Positions 26,801 to 36,755 of a stretch of 64,000 bases of DNA are shown one piece after another; position 1 is the stretch's first letter, and the number at the start of each line of letters is the position of its first letter. The stretch comes from Pempheris klunzingeri (lineage: Eukaryota; Chordata; Actinopteri; Acropomatiformes; Pempheridae), in the NCBI RefSeq assembly GCF_042242105.1, contig NC_092023.1, positions 11,110,933 through 11,174,932 of the forward strand. The letters are read 5' to 3'. Under the pieces are notes generated by a model that searched no databases, had not been told where the DNA came from, and was given only the letters and a program-made list of their open reading frames with translations. A program made the translations under genes and the position numbers.

Positions 26801-26911
26801 GGCTCGACCCCCTGCAGAGTGGTGCAGCCCAGAGCCCATCTCCCCTCCTCGAAGACGCCCCCCATCATACCAGGCAGCGCTCGCAGCAAGAGGAACGTCA
26901 GGCGCCTGTGA
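23852..26911 (+). CDS. fbxo5: fbxo5 (Emi1), F-box protein and APC/C inhibitor
   Basis: Coding exons are 23852-24456, 24936-25106, 25561-25651, 26243-26461 and 26651-26911, giving 449 codons with the stop (human EMI1 is 447 residues). Exon 2 begins at 23828 after an AG acceptor; the start is the ATG at 23852. The N-terminal half has HNKEN and EDSGYLSL, which fits the beta-TrCP phosphodegron DSGxxS. The F-box region includes LALLGDMDLISCKKVSRTWR. The C-terminal half has a zinc-binding region with cysteines in CKQCGS and CTRNSCLFDFCTHC, and ends with the RL tail NVRRL, which in Emi1 docks on the APC/C. Emi1 is nuclear; it blocks APC/C-Cdc20 and -Cdh1 in S and G2 and is destroyed in prophase. The gene is convergent with vip and divergent from mtrf1l, as in human. 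The middle linker is serine-rich. Confidence 0.96.
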
Positions 26912-27303
26912 CGGAGCGTTACTGAGGTTTTATTCACTGACTGTTTTAACTGGGCGGGTCATCTTTCATCGGACTGGCAGCGTTTCCCTCAGCTCCCTCC
27001 AAAGCTCAGACAGCGACACGAGCTCTGCTTTGGACTGGCTTTGTTACCAGGTTACATGCCGAGCTCTTGCTCTATCTGACTGAGTCATGTTACTGAAGCA
27101 CTTGTTCCAATGCTACTGGGACAATCAACCAGAAAGTGTCATCTGGCTAAAACTGTTGTCGTCTGTGAGTGACAAACACATCTGATGCCAAAAAAAGAAA
27201 GACATCCAGACTAATACGCTTTAAGTTGTACAGTTTTATGTTTTAAAATGAAATGGATGTAAATATATTATATTGTAAATTTTAAATAGTTTTGTATGTT
27301 TTT

Positions 27304-27309
27304 AATAAA
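27304..27309 (+). terminator. fbxo5 poly(A) signal
   Basis: AATAAA about 390 bases after the stop codon, in an AT-rich 3' UTR and followed within 20 bases by a T/G-rich stretch. This is the most likely cleavage signal. Confidence 0.7.
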
Positions 27310-27725
27310 TGTTGATCCTCAGGAGGGCTTTACTATTCCTATTGGCTGTATTTGTATGTCCTGTAAATATACGTTTCATAAAACTAATCTTGTGTCCTTG
27401 CGGTTCTTGTGGACAAGTTATTTTTCCGGTTCCTAGTTTTATTTCAAACACATTATACAACAAAGGATGGTCAGCAATTAAATTTGATGCAGTTTAGATA
27501 ACGTCATGAACACTTTTTACGCTACCCCTTTTTCTTTACAACCACCCCAAAGGTGTGTAAATGTTAAATATTCATATTTTTAAAAATGCATTTAATATCA
27601 CACTTAAATGCTATATAAAGATTTGCTCTCTCCCAGACATGAAAGAGCCACTTTATTTAAAAAGAGGCAATTTGTTCCTAGTAAAATTGAGCAGTTTTTC
27701 ATTTGTATTTTCAATACATAAGAGT

Positions 27726-28070
27726 TTAAAAAGTTAAATAACATCCAATTTTTTTACCTACTTGATTTGATGCATGTGTTCTAAGACTGAAAGTGCAGAG
27801 ATCGAAACTCCCCAAAGTTATTTCCTCTTCACACAAACCGAAAATGTAGTTGTCTTGTTTGGTTTTGACTGTTGTTTCAAGAGGACGGCCTGTTGCAGTT
27901 TTCGGAAATGGAAGCACACTTTTTGGCGCTTGTTTCACTCTTTCTTGAAACTTGGCTTTTGTTTCTGACACTGAATTTATACCATGAGGAAAAACAAGGA
28001 TGCAGTCCTTGATGAGTTGTGGCATTTTGTCCCAAGTAATGTCTTCATTTACTCCACTAGAGGACAGCAT
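27726..28070 (-). CDS. Unrecognised small open frame or single exon, convergent to fbxo5 (candidate)
   Basis: An ATG at 28070 with A at -3 opens a 114-codon minus-strand frame that stops at 27726. It starts MLSSSGVNEDITWDKMPQLI, has a Lys/Glu/Thr/Pro-rich middle and includes KQDNYIFGLCEEEITLGSFD. The composition looks protein-like in an AT-rich context, where long frames are unexpected. A possible donor (CAA before GTAGGT) lies near the end, so it could also be an exon. I do not recognise the family, there is no known human gene at this position, and chance cannot be excluded. Confidence 0.25.
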   Translation of the reverse strand: MLSSSGVNEDITWDKMPQLIKDCILVFPHGINSVSETKAKFQERVKQAPKSVLPFPKTATGRPLETTVKTKQDNYIFGLCEEEITLGSFDLCTFSLRTHASNQVGKKIGCYLTF

Positions 28071-28729
28071 TGTTCTCAACTTCTGCACGAACTATACTCA
28101 TTGGTGACCAGAGTCTCACTGCTGTGGTTTTGAATCTCACAACCTTGCGTATTAATGAAATTAATTAAAAGTAATGCAAAAGGTAGGGTTAAAGTCTAAA
28201 AGTAAGGTTTGAACTGCTGCATATTGTAGTATAATAAACAGTCTTCACGCTACAGCCGCAGAATACAACAACCAATATAAGAGCTCAAACCAGAGACACA
28301 AATATTAGTTTACTTTCAAAAGTCAAATACATGCATTAAATGATGAATAAACAGATCTCATAAAAACTTTGATTTAACAGATTTTTGTTGTTTTCTCTCT
28401 ATTGTATGGAAGCCAAAAAACAGTCATGCTCACAATTATTCTTTTGATACTGGTATCTTTAGATTAAGCGCTAATTGTGCTTGTTTTCTCATTTAAACCG
28501 TCCAAATTAAGTTTTATTCTAATTATCACAAGAAAATGACCTTTCTCAAGATCACATAATCATGGAGAACTCAAAAATGATTGACAGGTTCATTTTCTCA
28601 CACCTGATTTCGCCGTCATGACTCTCTGGGAGTCTCCTTCTCCTTCAGTGACGAGGACGGACATAAATGTCATCACAGTTTGAAATTTCTGCGTGTGTTA
28701 TGGATAGACTGTATAAGAGAAATGGACAC

Positions 28730-29290
28730 CTGGATGCCATAAACCTGCATTGTCTCTAATGTCCGACAGGGGGTGACTCTGCTGGTTGCAAAAATTTGTC
28801 CAAATGAATGGAAGTCTATGAGAAAACGAGCCTACTTCTCACTTGATTTACTACCTCAGTAAACATTTTCCTAATGGGTTTATGATCTCCGTCGCTAGTT
28901 TGCAGTCTTCTTCAACACAGCATGATGTTCATTTAGTAAATTATGGTGCCATTTAGATGAAAATAGACAATACAGTAGGACAGTTGGATGTAAATGCTGC
29001 TGAGGTGGAGATTTCTGGCTCAGAGTGTGAGAAAAAATAAATTTTGAGGAAGAAGCCTTTAAAGATATGAATTTAGGAGAAATGTACAGATGCAAATTGA
29101 CAAAGTGTACCAGAATAAACACTTTAATGTGAATTCGGGACGTTTTCTTTCCACTAGTCTGAAAGAAGACGTTCTATAGAAGATAAAATAGCCCAAAATC
29201 TCAAAATTGACCACTGCATGAAAAGCAATGTTTTTGCCTGTAGCGTCTCGGCTTGACACAGGTGGAACATTATTCAAATTCCCACCAATG
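28730..29290. repeat. Abundant teleost interspersed repeat (GGGGGTGACTCTGCTGGTTGC...)
   Basis: Contains GGGGGTGACTCTGCTGGTTG, GAAGTCTATGAGAAAACGAG, CTACTTCTCACTTGATTTAC, TACCTCAGTAAACATTTTCC and CACAGCATGATGTTCATTTA in that order. I recognise these as strings of a widespread fish repeat. It has no coding potential, and its class is not certain. Confidence 0.65.
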
Positions 29291-30359
29291 ACTATATAGT
29301 ATCAAATGACTGGAGGCATCACAAAACTTGCACACAGTCTGTAAAAACAGTTGTATAATATCCTCTGTGGCTTTGGAGGTTATTTTTTGGTAGAAAAAAC
29401 AAGTGTCTCCATCTGGACACTACTGAGTTTCAGTCATCATCATCAGACCTGCAGCAAAGACAGTCACTGCTGCTATCTACAGCAGCAAGGAAGCTCCCGA
29501 GCAAGCGTCAGTCTGAGCAAAAATTTCAGTTAAATGAAATAAATTATGCATTTTTAATATGTTTTTAATTGCATAGTCCATCCATCATTTTTGGCCATTT
29601 GTCTGACTCCAGGTGATGTTAATTATTGATAATATAATGAAATATGTTAAGATAATAAATAAGTCAAGGCTATATTGTTCCTGCTCATTTTCCATCATAC
29701 TTCCAGTCTTATTGCATCGCATTCTACAATGTATTAAAAAGTTCTCAAAAAGTCTTAAATTTACCTTCTCAGAAACTAAGAGAACTAAGAGAAACATTTT
29801 CTCCACTAAATCATGGCACATATATCCAAGTATTCAATAAAATTCAGCATTATGTCAGTCCCTGATGAGGTATTCGGCCCTAAACGCGTTTCATATTAAG
29901 TTTAATGCATCACTCTCTTTTAATAATTGTCATGCATTCACAGCGTGCTTTTGTTGTAATTTATAATGATTCATAATGCCTTAGGAGGGGCACTGAAAGT
30001 CCTATGTACTGATTTGTGATTTTTCATACCACAGCAAGCAAAAGCGCTTATTAGCCAGTTATCACTTTGCATTGATTTTCCATAAGAGAGAGAGAGAGGG
30101 GGAAAAAAAAGCACCTTTTGGCATAATAAAACCATTTTTCATCAGTAAGACTCTGAGATGTAAACACTCATTCAAAACACACACTCACCAGGATAAAAAT
30201 AGCTTCTGCCAGTTTTCCGTTGTAACAGTTTGCTCGAATCAGTCATCACTTGTTTAGGAGATTTGTGAATCGCATGACTGACATTAGATAGTTACCTCTG
30301 ACATTTGCAGGATGACCCATCTCTCAAACTCTTCACTCTCTCTCTCATAGCTGAGCTGC

Positions 30360-30364
<5 letters not shown>

Positions 30365-30398
<34 letters not shown>
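30365..30398. repeat. GT microsatellite
   Basis: Seventeen GT units, followed by a short run of CTGT units. Confidence 0.95.
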
Positions 30399-30399
<1 letters not shown>

Positions 30400-30539
30400 T
30401 GTCTGTCTGTGTTTTGTTGTGATGACGCATATAAACATCAACTTTAATTCATGTTTCAGCTTTTGCATGGAAATTATTTTTATTCAGCTGGATGTCCTGT
30501 GACGTGGAAACCCTGCTTGTTCTCATATCAATACCGCTC

Positions 30540-30680
30540 TCATGTTTATTCGCTAAATATCTAGCCAGCTTAGCATAAAGACTGGGAGCAGGTAGCCTTT
30601 CTTGCACAGAGTTAGATGAGAGGGTCAATACCTCAGTTTAATACCCACAAAACCCAAAGTTTGTCCACTAGAGTTTAAAT
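30540..30680 (+). repeat. Interspersed repeat with GCCAGCTTAGCATAAAGACTGG
   Basis: CTTAGCATAAAGACTGGGAG followed by CAGGTAGCCTTTCTTGCACA is typical of a short repeat common in fish genomes. Boundaries are approximate. Confidence 0.5.
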
Positions 30681-32173
30681 TCCATCTGTTAAATGGACCT
30701 CAGTACATATTGTGGGCACAAATCTTAGCAAATATAACTGGTCTTTATGAAACATTGAATATTGGCAATTACATGATGGGTTTATCTAAAAGATACAGCT
30801 CTCCCCTCTCTGTCCTTAACCCTCCCACCAGAGGAGCACAAATGTTCACACGCGCTTCATACGTGCTGGAAAATGCAGTTGAACTGACTTTTCTCCCATC
30901 TTTGTGATACCAGTGCTGTTATACTGTATAGCTGCAACTCCATGAGAATTACTCTCCTGCTCTGCAAACGTGGGGACCTGTGAAGACCTTTGAGATGATG
31001 TACTGTGATACAAGGCTCTACTGTGAGCTGCATAAATAAAATGGAATCAGGTGCAGACTTTGCCTACAGTTTGCAAAGGGCTAAGCTATCAGCAACATTC
31101 GCTTTAACTCTCTCCATCTCTCTGACGCTTCGCAGATCATTGGCTCATGTTTTATTGCATCTCTTGTAAACTCTCTTTCCGTGATTGAATCAGGCTTTCA
31201 CTGGCATCTGAAGAGACGTGCATGTGCATCTTTTTGTTCGTAAAACAGCCAATGGGAATGTACTTTCTCAAAGAGGACCTGTGATTGGCCAAAATCTTCC
31301 ATCACAGGCTAGGTTGTCTAAAAAAGCTAGATTTTTCTGAAAGTTTTTTTTTTTTTGTATAGAATTTGCCCAGTGCCTATTCCTGCTTTAGATATCAATG
31401 TCAATATCAGCGACAAAAATCCAGTAATGTGCTCGAAAACACAGATGTAAAACTATTCAAAGAGCATGTTTATGTTTCATTCATTTAGAAGTAACACAAC
31501 TGTGTTGCCCTGAAAGGGGACACGGATGAGTTGAAAGCGCAGCAGCTGTACATCTAACATGTAAGAAAATGCCATGATGGTGGAACTAAATGGACTATTT
31601 TGTAAAACGTCAGAGCTGCTGATGTCTCTGCTGCGGCTGCTGATTAGTCTGTGCTGTGGCCTTTCACTCCCTTAGCGACTCATGGTCATTTATCTGGCAG
31701 ATTTATTGATCGGCTGCTGCACTGAGACACATCCCCAACACAATCAGACCCGCTGCTAATTGTAAAAGTCATTAGAGCTGGCTGCCACATCTGTGTATTT
31801 GTGTGAATGTATGTGTGTTAATAAACAGGTGTTTAACAGGCAGGACTGGTGCACCATTAGAAATTATCTAAAAAAAAAAATCAGAATATCCTCTTATCTA
31901 GTCAAATATTGTAAATGAAAGGTAAGGAAATGTGTTTTCCTGACAGCAATGCAAAGCCATGTCATTCTTTTTCCCATCATCCTGAATTCGTTCTTCTTTT
32001 CTGTCACTTTTCTTAGTGTTTTATCTGCTCATCCTTTGAAGTTCACTCTTTTCCAGCTTTTTTTGTGCACAAATAGCGAATTTCAGCCCCAGGATAGAGG
32101 AGAGGGGTTGGTGTATGACAAGGGAACATCTGGACCATGTGAGTGTGTGTGTATGTGTGTGTGTGTTTTTCAG

Positions 32174-32357
32174 GTTGATGATCTTGATGTGCAGTGACTT
32201 CCACATGTCAATCAGCTGCATGTCACCAAAGCTGAACTGTAAAAGCCCTGAAATTAAGCTGACACTCGAGCGCCTGCAGGGAAACGAGAACGACACAGGA
32301 AGTGAATCAAGACCTCAGATTGAGGCTGAGGAGGGTGACTTTATGTTTTTAACTTAA
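32174..32357 (+). CDS. Unrecognised candidate 3'-terminal exon (about 60 codons)
   Basis: After a GT-rich then T-rich tract and TTTTTCAG (a good acceptor), one frame stays open to TAA at 32355-32357. It reads CMSPKLNCKSPEIKLTLERL, then GNENDTGSESRPQIEAEEGD and FMFLT. The acidic, polar composition looks protein-like. No upstream partner exon, family or poly(A) signal was identified, so this may be chance or an exon fragment. Confidence 0.25.
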
Positions 32358-33668
32358 AAAAATCAGAACAAATATACCGAGTGCACTGCTTTGGTGCAAG
32401 CAGGGTTGCAGTTTATTGGCTGGTTGGAAATAAGATGGCAGGTCAAGTGTTTTCTACCCTTTATTAATCCAGGAAACTTTACACCCTCCTTTTCATCAAC
32501 CTCCAGCCTCATGATCGTACATTTAAGATGGATTGTTGAATCCATCATGATGATGGATTGCCATTCATGCATTCTTCAGCTGCAGTAAGTTTTGTAACAG
32601 GATCGTTTCACTGTATCACAGCTTTGGTCTTATTTTTATTGGTTTTTGCAGTCAGATGATCAAACAGTTTTTAAACAATTGTCCCATGTTGACAACCTTA
32701 TTTGGAAGAAAAAAATGAAGCCTACCCAAACTGTCCATTGTGAATATCCATGTATCCACGTATTGGGTGGCGCAGAAATGAGCAATGGATGTGATCATTT
32801 GTCTACACTCAAATTTATTTGGAAATATGTATGCTGTAACCTTGGCAACTGAAATATTAATGGTTTAATAATTATATTTTGACATAGGACTGCTTTACAT
32901 TAGGTGAAACTGCAGGAGCCACCAAAGGCCCCTGCCAGTCCAGTTCATATTGTGCATTAGCGGTGCATATTAACAAACAAATTTGAAATTATTGCCACAA
33001 ACTAATTGCTTCACAGTGAAACTGGAGACTTTTCAGCCTCTGAGGACCAGGGGCCCTGGGGCAATTGCTCACTTTGCATAGTTGATAATCCTGCCTTGCC
33101 TACTGCACACAGCTTTCCTGTGCAATGATGGATTATTAAAAACATTTACTGTGTGCTACCTCTCAGATTTAACCACTGAAGTGGGTTTCTTTCTAAATTG
33201 TTTGGGGAAAGTCATGTGATTGTCTTTAAATTATTTGATATTATTTGATGATTTCCCCAGATTGCCGAAACTTTGGTGAATAAAACGTTACCATTTCCAG
33301 TGCAAACTATGGACAAAGCCCCGGTTGTAATGAATGAGAGACAATATAAGATTTTGGCTGGTCCAAATGGAAAGCAGTGGGGAAAAAAGAATGAAAATGT
33401 TTGTCCTTCAAAAATACTTTTGTCCATAATCCATACCATGATTTAATGCTGTTTATTCCTTTGTGCACAGTTCAGTGACAGAGGCTTTGTTGTTCTTGAG
33501 TTGTTCAACAGACTGAATGGTCAGAATCGACACTCAGTCATGCCAACAAATATAAGAACAAGGTCAGATGACCTGACAGGATTCACAAAGCCCTTCATGT
33601 ACGAGTTGTATCTGTAGATGTATGGGTGTCTTAAGTCTTTCAGTGTAGAAGGAAGGGTATAATCCATA

Positions 33669-33866
33669 CACACATACACACACACACACACACATACAAC
33701 ATGACCAGTGCTTGATGTTAACAGGCTGCAGCCCTCTCTCTCTGTCTATTTTTACTCTGTTTGGTCCATTAAGATCAGCAGTGATGAGAGTTAATGAGTG
33801 AAGCCTCTCCACAAAGCAGGCAGTAATCACAAATGTTCTGGAGAGTGGACACACACACACACACAT

Positions 33867-33925
<59 letters not shown>

Positions 33926-34036
33926 GATACAGTATGTACACACAACCACAGTGCTTACATGAAAACACACGTATTGACTGAAGTTTTTTTGTTATGATGA
34001 CAAACCTGCCTGCCAATCGATTAAAGAACACACACA

Positions 34037-34071
<35 letters not shown>
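33669..34071. repeat. Cluster of three CA microsatellites
   Basis: CA runs at 33669-33697, 33849-33924 (with TA and AA interruptions) and 34028-34071 (with CG variants). The 215-codon minus-strand open frame through them is a repeat artefact of Cys/Val codons. Confidence 0.95.
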
Positions 34072-34074
<3 letters not shown>

Positions 34075-34559
34075 CATGCACAGTAACAGAAATACAGAAC
34101 ATAACCACACACTATTAATATGTGTTGATTTGTATGAATTGGAGCAAAGGTTAAAACAAATATATCAACTCCATTAGGATGACTGACTGTGTCAACATTT
34201 CTGCACAACATTTTTTTTTTTTTTTTACACCAAATACTGTAACGTTATTGTAACAATGCGTCGGTGTACTTTATTACTTTTGTGTGCTGACTAAACATGA
34301 TTATGACTAAACATGATTAACACCAAATTACATTGTTGTTTCCGCAAAAATTTAATGAATTCTTTGGAAAATTAGCAACCTACAAGATAAGGAGTTGTGG
34401 TATGTTTACATTCTGTTGTTGTGCTATTTTTAGGTATTAAATGCGAACATTGAATATTTCATTACAAATCTTTCCAAATTATATAAAGTGTTTATGTCCT
34501 CCTCCGTGTTATGTGAGGTGTTGGACTCAAATCAATCAAAAGTTTCCATCCAATCATTC

Positions 34560-34770
34560 ACTATCTACACCCACTTGGAGCAAGATAACAGCACCACCAT
34601 GAGGTTGACATTTGTGGTTGTTAGTGAAATGTTTCAGCTATTGGATGGATTCCCCTAAAGTTTTGTTCACACATTCACACGCTTCTCAGGATGACCTGTA
34701 ATAACTGTGGTGATCGCTGAACTTTTTCATTCAGCATCACCATCAGATCAAAATACTACTTTGTTCAATT
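34560..34770 (-). repeat. Interspersed repeat (CACCATGAGGTTGACATTTG)
   Basis: CACCATGAGGTTGACATTTG, GCTATTGGATGGATTCCCC and CAGGATGACCTGTAATAACT resemble, in reverse orientation, a common teleost repeat. It abuts the Tc1-type element that starts at 34772. Confidence 0.55.
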
Positions 34771-34771
34771 C

Positions 34772-35200
34772 TACAGTACAGACCAAAAGTTTGGACACAC
34801 CTTCTCAGTCAATGTGTTTTCTTTATTTTCATGACTATTTACATTGTAGATTCTCACTGAAGGCATCAAAAATATGAATGAACACATGTGGAATTATGTT
34901 CTTAACAAAAAAGTGTGAAATAACTGAAAACATGTCTTATATTCTAGTTTCTTCAAAGTAGCCACCCTTTGCTCTGATTACTGCTTTGCACACTCTTGGC
35001 ATTCTCTTGATGAGCTTCAAGAGGTAGTCACCTGAAATGGTTTTCACTTCACAGGTGTGCCTTGTCAGGGTTACTTAGTGGAATTTCTTGCCTTATTAAT
35101 GGGGTTGGGACCATCAGTTGTGTTGTGCAGAAGTCAGGTTGATACACAGCCGACAGCCCTATTGGACAACTGTTAGTGTCCAAACTTTTGGCCTGTACTA
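34772..35200. mobile_element. Non-autonomous Tc1/mariner-type element with terminal inverted repeats
   Basis: The left end TACAGTACAGACCAAAAGTT (then TGGACACAC) pairs with the reverse complement of the right end, TAGTACAGGCCAAAAGTTTG. Each end abuts a TA dinucleotide (34772-34773 and 35199-35200), the Tc1 target. The 429-bp interior (CTCTTGGCATTCTCTTGATG, GGTGTGCCTTGTCAGGG) carries no transposase, so the copy is an internally deleted, MITE-like passenger. The class follows from the ends; the family name is not assigned. Confidence 0.85.
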
Positions 35201-35682
35201 TATATGTCCAAAATAAGTCTTTTAAGCCTGTCGTCCACACAGAGTGAGACCTTGGCTTCTAATTATACGATCATCTGATTTATGAGTCAAATATCAGCTG
35301 CTATTTTGACACTTGAGAACAAACTGTGTCACAGCAGAGACCATGAACAATTACGTTTTATCTTAACACCAAAATTAACTATTTGGAGGAAATCCTGGTC
35401 ACATGAAATCTGATGAATTGTATGGAATTTGTTTAATTTTGTGACTTTGCTGCAAATATACCTTTACTGCCAATAAAACAGAGCATTACTCAAATGAGAG
35501 GTAGTAATAAAAGAATGGAAGAAAATTAAAATGACACCTACAAATAAATTCATAAATGTGGAAAAGAGGGCAAAACATAAAACCAAAGAATATTTGCAAA
35601 ATTAGCTGAGCTGGATCTTTGATGCTAAATGAGTGTCATTTAAAGTGGACATGAAAAAAAGGAAGCCCTGTTTTATGTTTCC

Positions 35683-36425
35683 TGGCAAGGGCGCTGCCAT
35701 CTTGTGGTAATATAACCTGTGACATCATGGGGTTGGCAACACGAACCAACAAACAACGTTAGGTACCATCAATAAGCTAACCGCTGTTAGCGTCAACTAA
35801 CAGCTAGCTAACACTAGGGTTTAGCTAATAATTAGTACGGGGGAACCACAAACAAAAATGTGTTGGTCAGACAACTACGTAAAGAAAAATGCACCTGGAA
35901 ACATTGTTCGTACTTCATGTCATCATATTCCCGTCTCTGTCCAACACCATGTCACATGTATTTGTTTTATTTATTTCAATGGGTTAACGTTATTGGTTGC
36001 TGGTGGTTTCAGCTAATGTTAGCTAGACTGCTAGCTTAAATTACGTGGTATTGACTGAACGTGCCGGTGTTTCGGAGCATTTCCACCTCCAACACGAAAA
36101 AACAGCCACACTGGCAACATGTAGTGTAGTGTTATTTTGAAGGAAAAAACCAGAAGAAGTGTGTGTGAGTTACTCTGCTGTCTGCTTGTGTGGAAGATCA
36201 GTTCAGAGGAAGTTTGGTTCCATGTTCGTATTTTATAACATGCGGAAGCACAAAAGCCCTCGGCTACAGAGGCAATCGGACTTATCACAGGCTCAACAGC
36301 TTGTTGAAGTTCATCTTCCTCCTTGTCTAAATAAGCGTCTGTTAACTACACCAGTATAACCAACTAACCAACCAACCAACCCTGTTATGTAGGCTATGAT
36401 GTCACCCCAAAATGGCTGCTCCCTA
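35683..36425. mobile_element. Candidate element with imperfect inverted termini
   Basis: The left end reads GGGCGCTGCCATCTTGTGG, then TGACATCATGGGGTTGG. The reverse complement of the right end reads AGGGAGCAGCCATTTTGGGG, then TGACATCATAGCC and GGGTTGG. The interior includes CAACTAACAGCTAGCTAACA-type sequence common in fish and two unrecognised 66-85-codon open frames. The inverted similarity is imperfect and no target-site duplication was established, so this is tentative. Confidence 0.35.
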
Positions 36426-36741
36426 GTTAGATAGCTAGATAGAAATTACAAAAATGTGTCACATCTGTGGTTATCCTAATATGTATGGACACTACCAGTG
36501 CTAAAACACATTTAATTTCTATGAGAAAATTTACAATAAGCTCCTTATCAACTGGACAATGACAAAGCTTCATGTTAGGCTTTAAGCTTGATTTACAGAT
36601 TTTTAAAAAGATAAAGAATTGACAAAAGAATTCACAACATCTTTGAAACAATAGCTATAAAAAAAGAAAATACTGCAGCAGTGACTCTCATTGCCTGCAG
36701 GTGGTGTTTATGTTAAAATTGCCCAGCCATTACTTTCTTTG

Positions 36742-36755
36742 CCAGTAGATGGCGA
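36742..36755 (+). promoter_or_regulatory. CTCF-like motif between fbxo5 and vip
   Basis: CCAGTAGATGGCGA matches 13 of 14 positions of the CTCF core CCASYAGRKGGCRS. It is the best such match noticed in the intergenic DNA. It lies between convergent genes with very different expected expression, where an insulator would make sense. Occupancy is inference. Confidence 0.45.

Larger units (their letters stand above)
27330..32170. other. Gene-poor interval downstream of fbxo5
   Basis: Apart from the repeats and the candidate open frame listed separately, this AT-rich stretch shows no recognisable exon. A GT microsatellite occurs at 30365-30398. GATGAGGTATTCGGCCCTAA followed by ACGCGTTTC near 29867-29892 resembles another fish repeat. 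Confidence 0.55.
32358..36741. other. Gene-poor interval with microsatellites and mobile-element remnants
   Basis: Contains the CA-rich cluster at 33669-34071, a repeat at 34560-34770, a Tc1-type non-autonomous element at 34772-35200 and a candidate inverted-terminus element at 35683-36425, listed separately. No other exon-like sequence was recognised. Confidence 0.55.

Noticed and set aside
30305-30502. CRISPR array or other phased repeat array
   Set aside because: Only simple microsatellites are present; no array of repeats separated by unique spacers occurs anywhere in the window, and the genome is eukaryotic.
33564-34211. 215-codon minus-strand open frame, the longest in the window
   Set aside because: It consists mostly of Cys-Val repeats produced by CA microsatellites; no conserved motif and no exon context.
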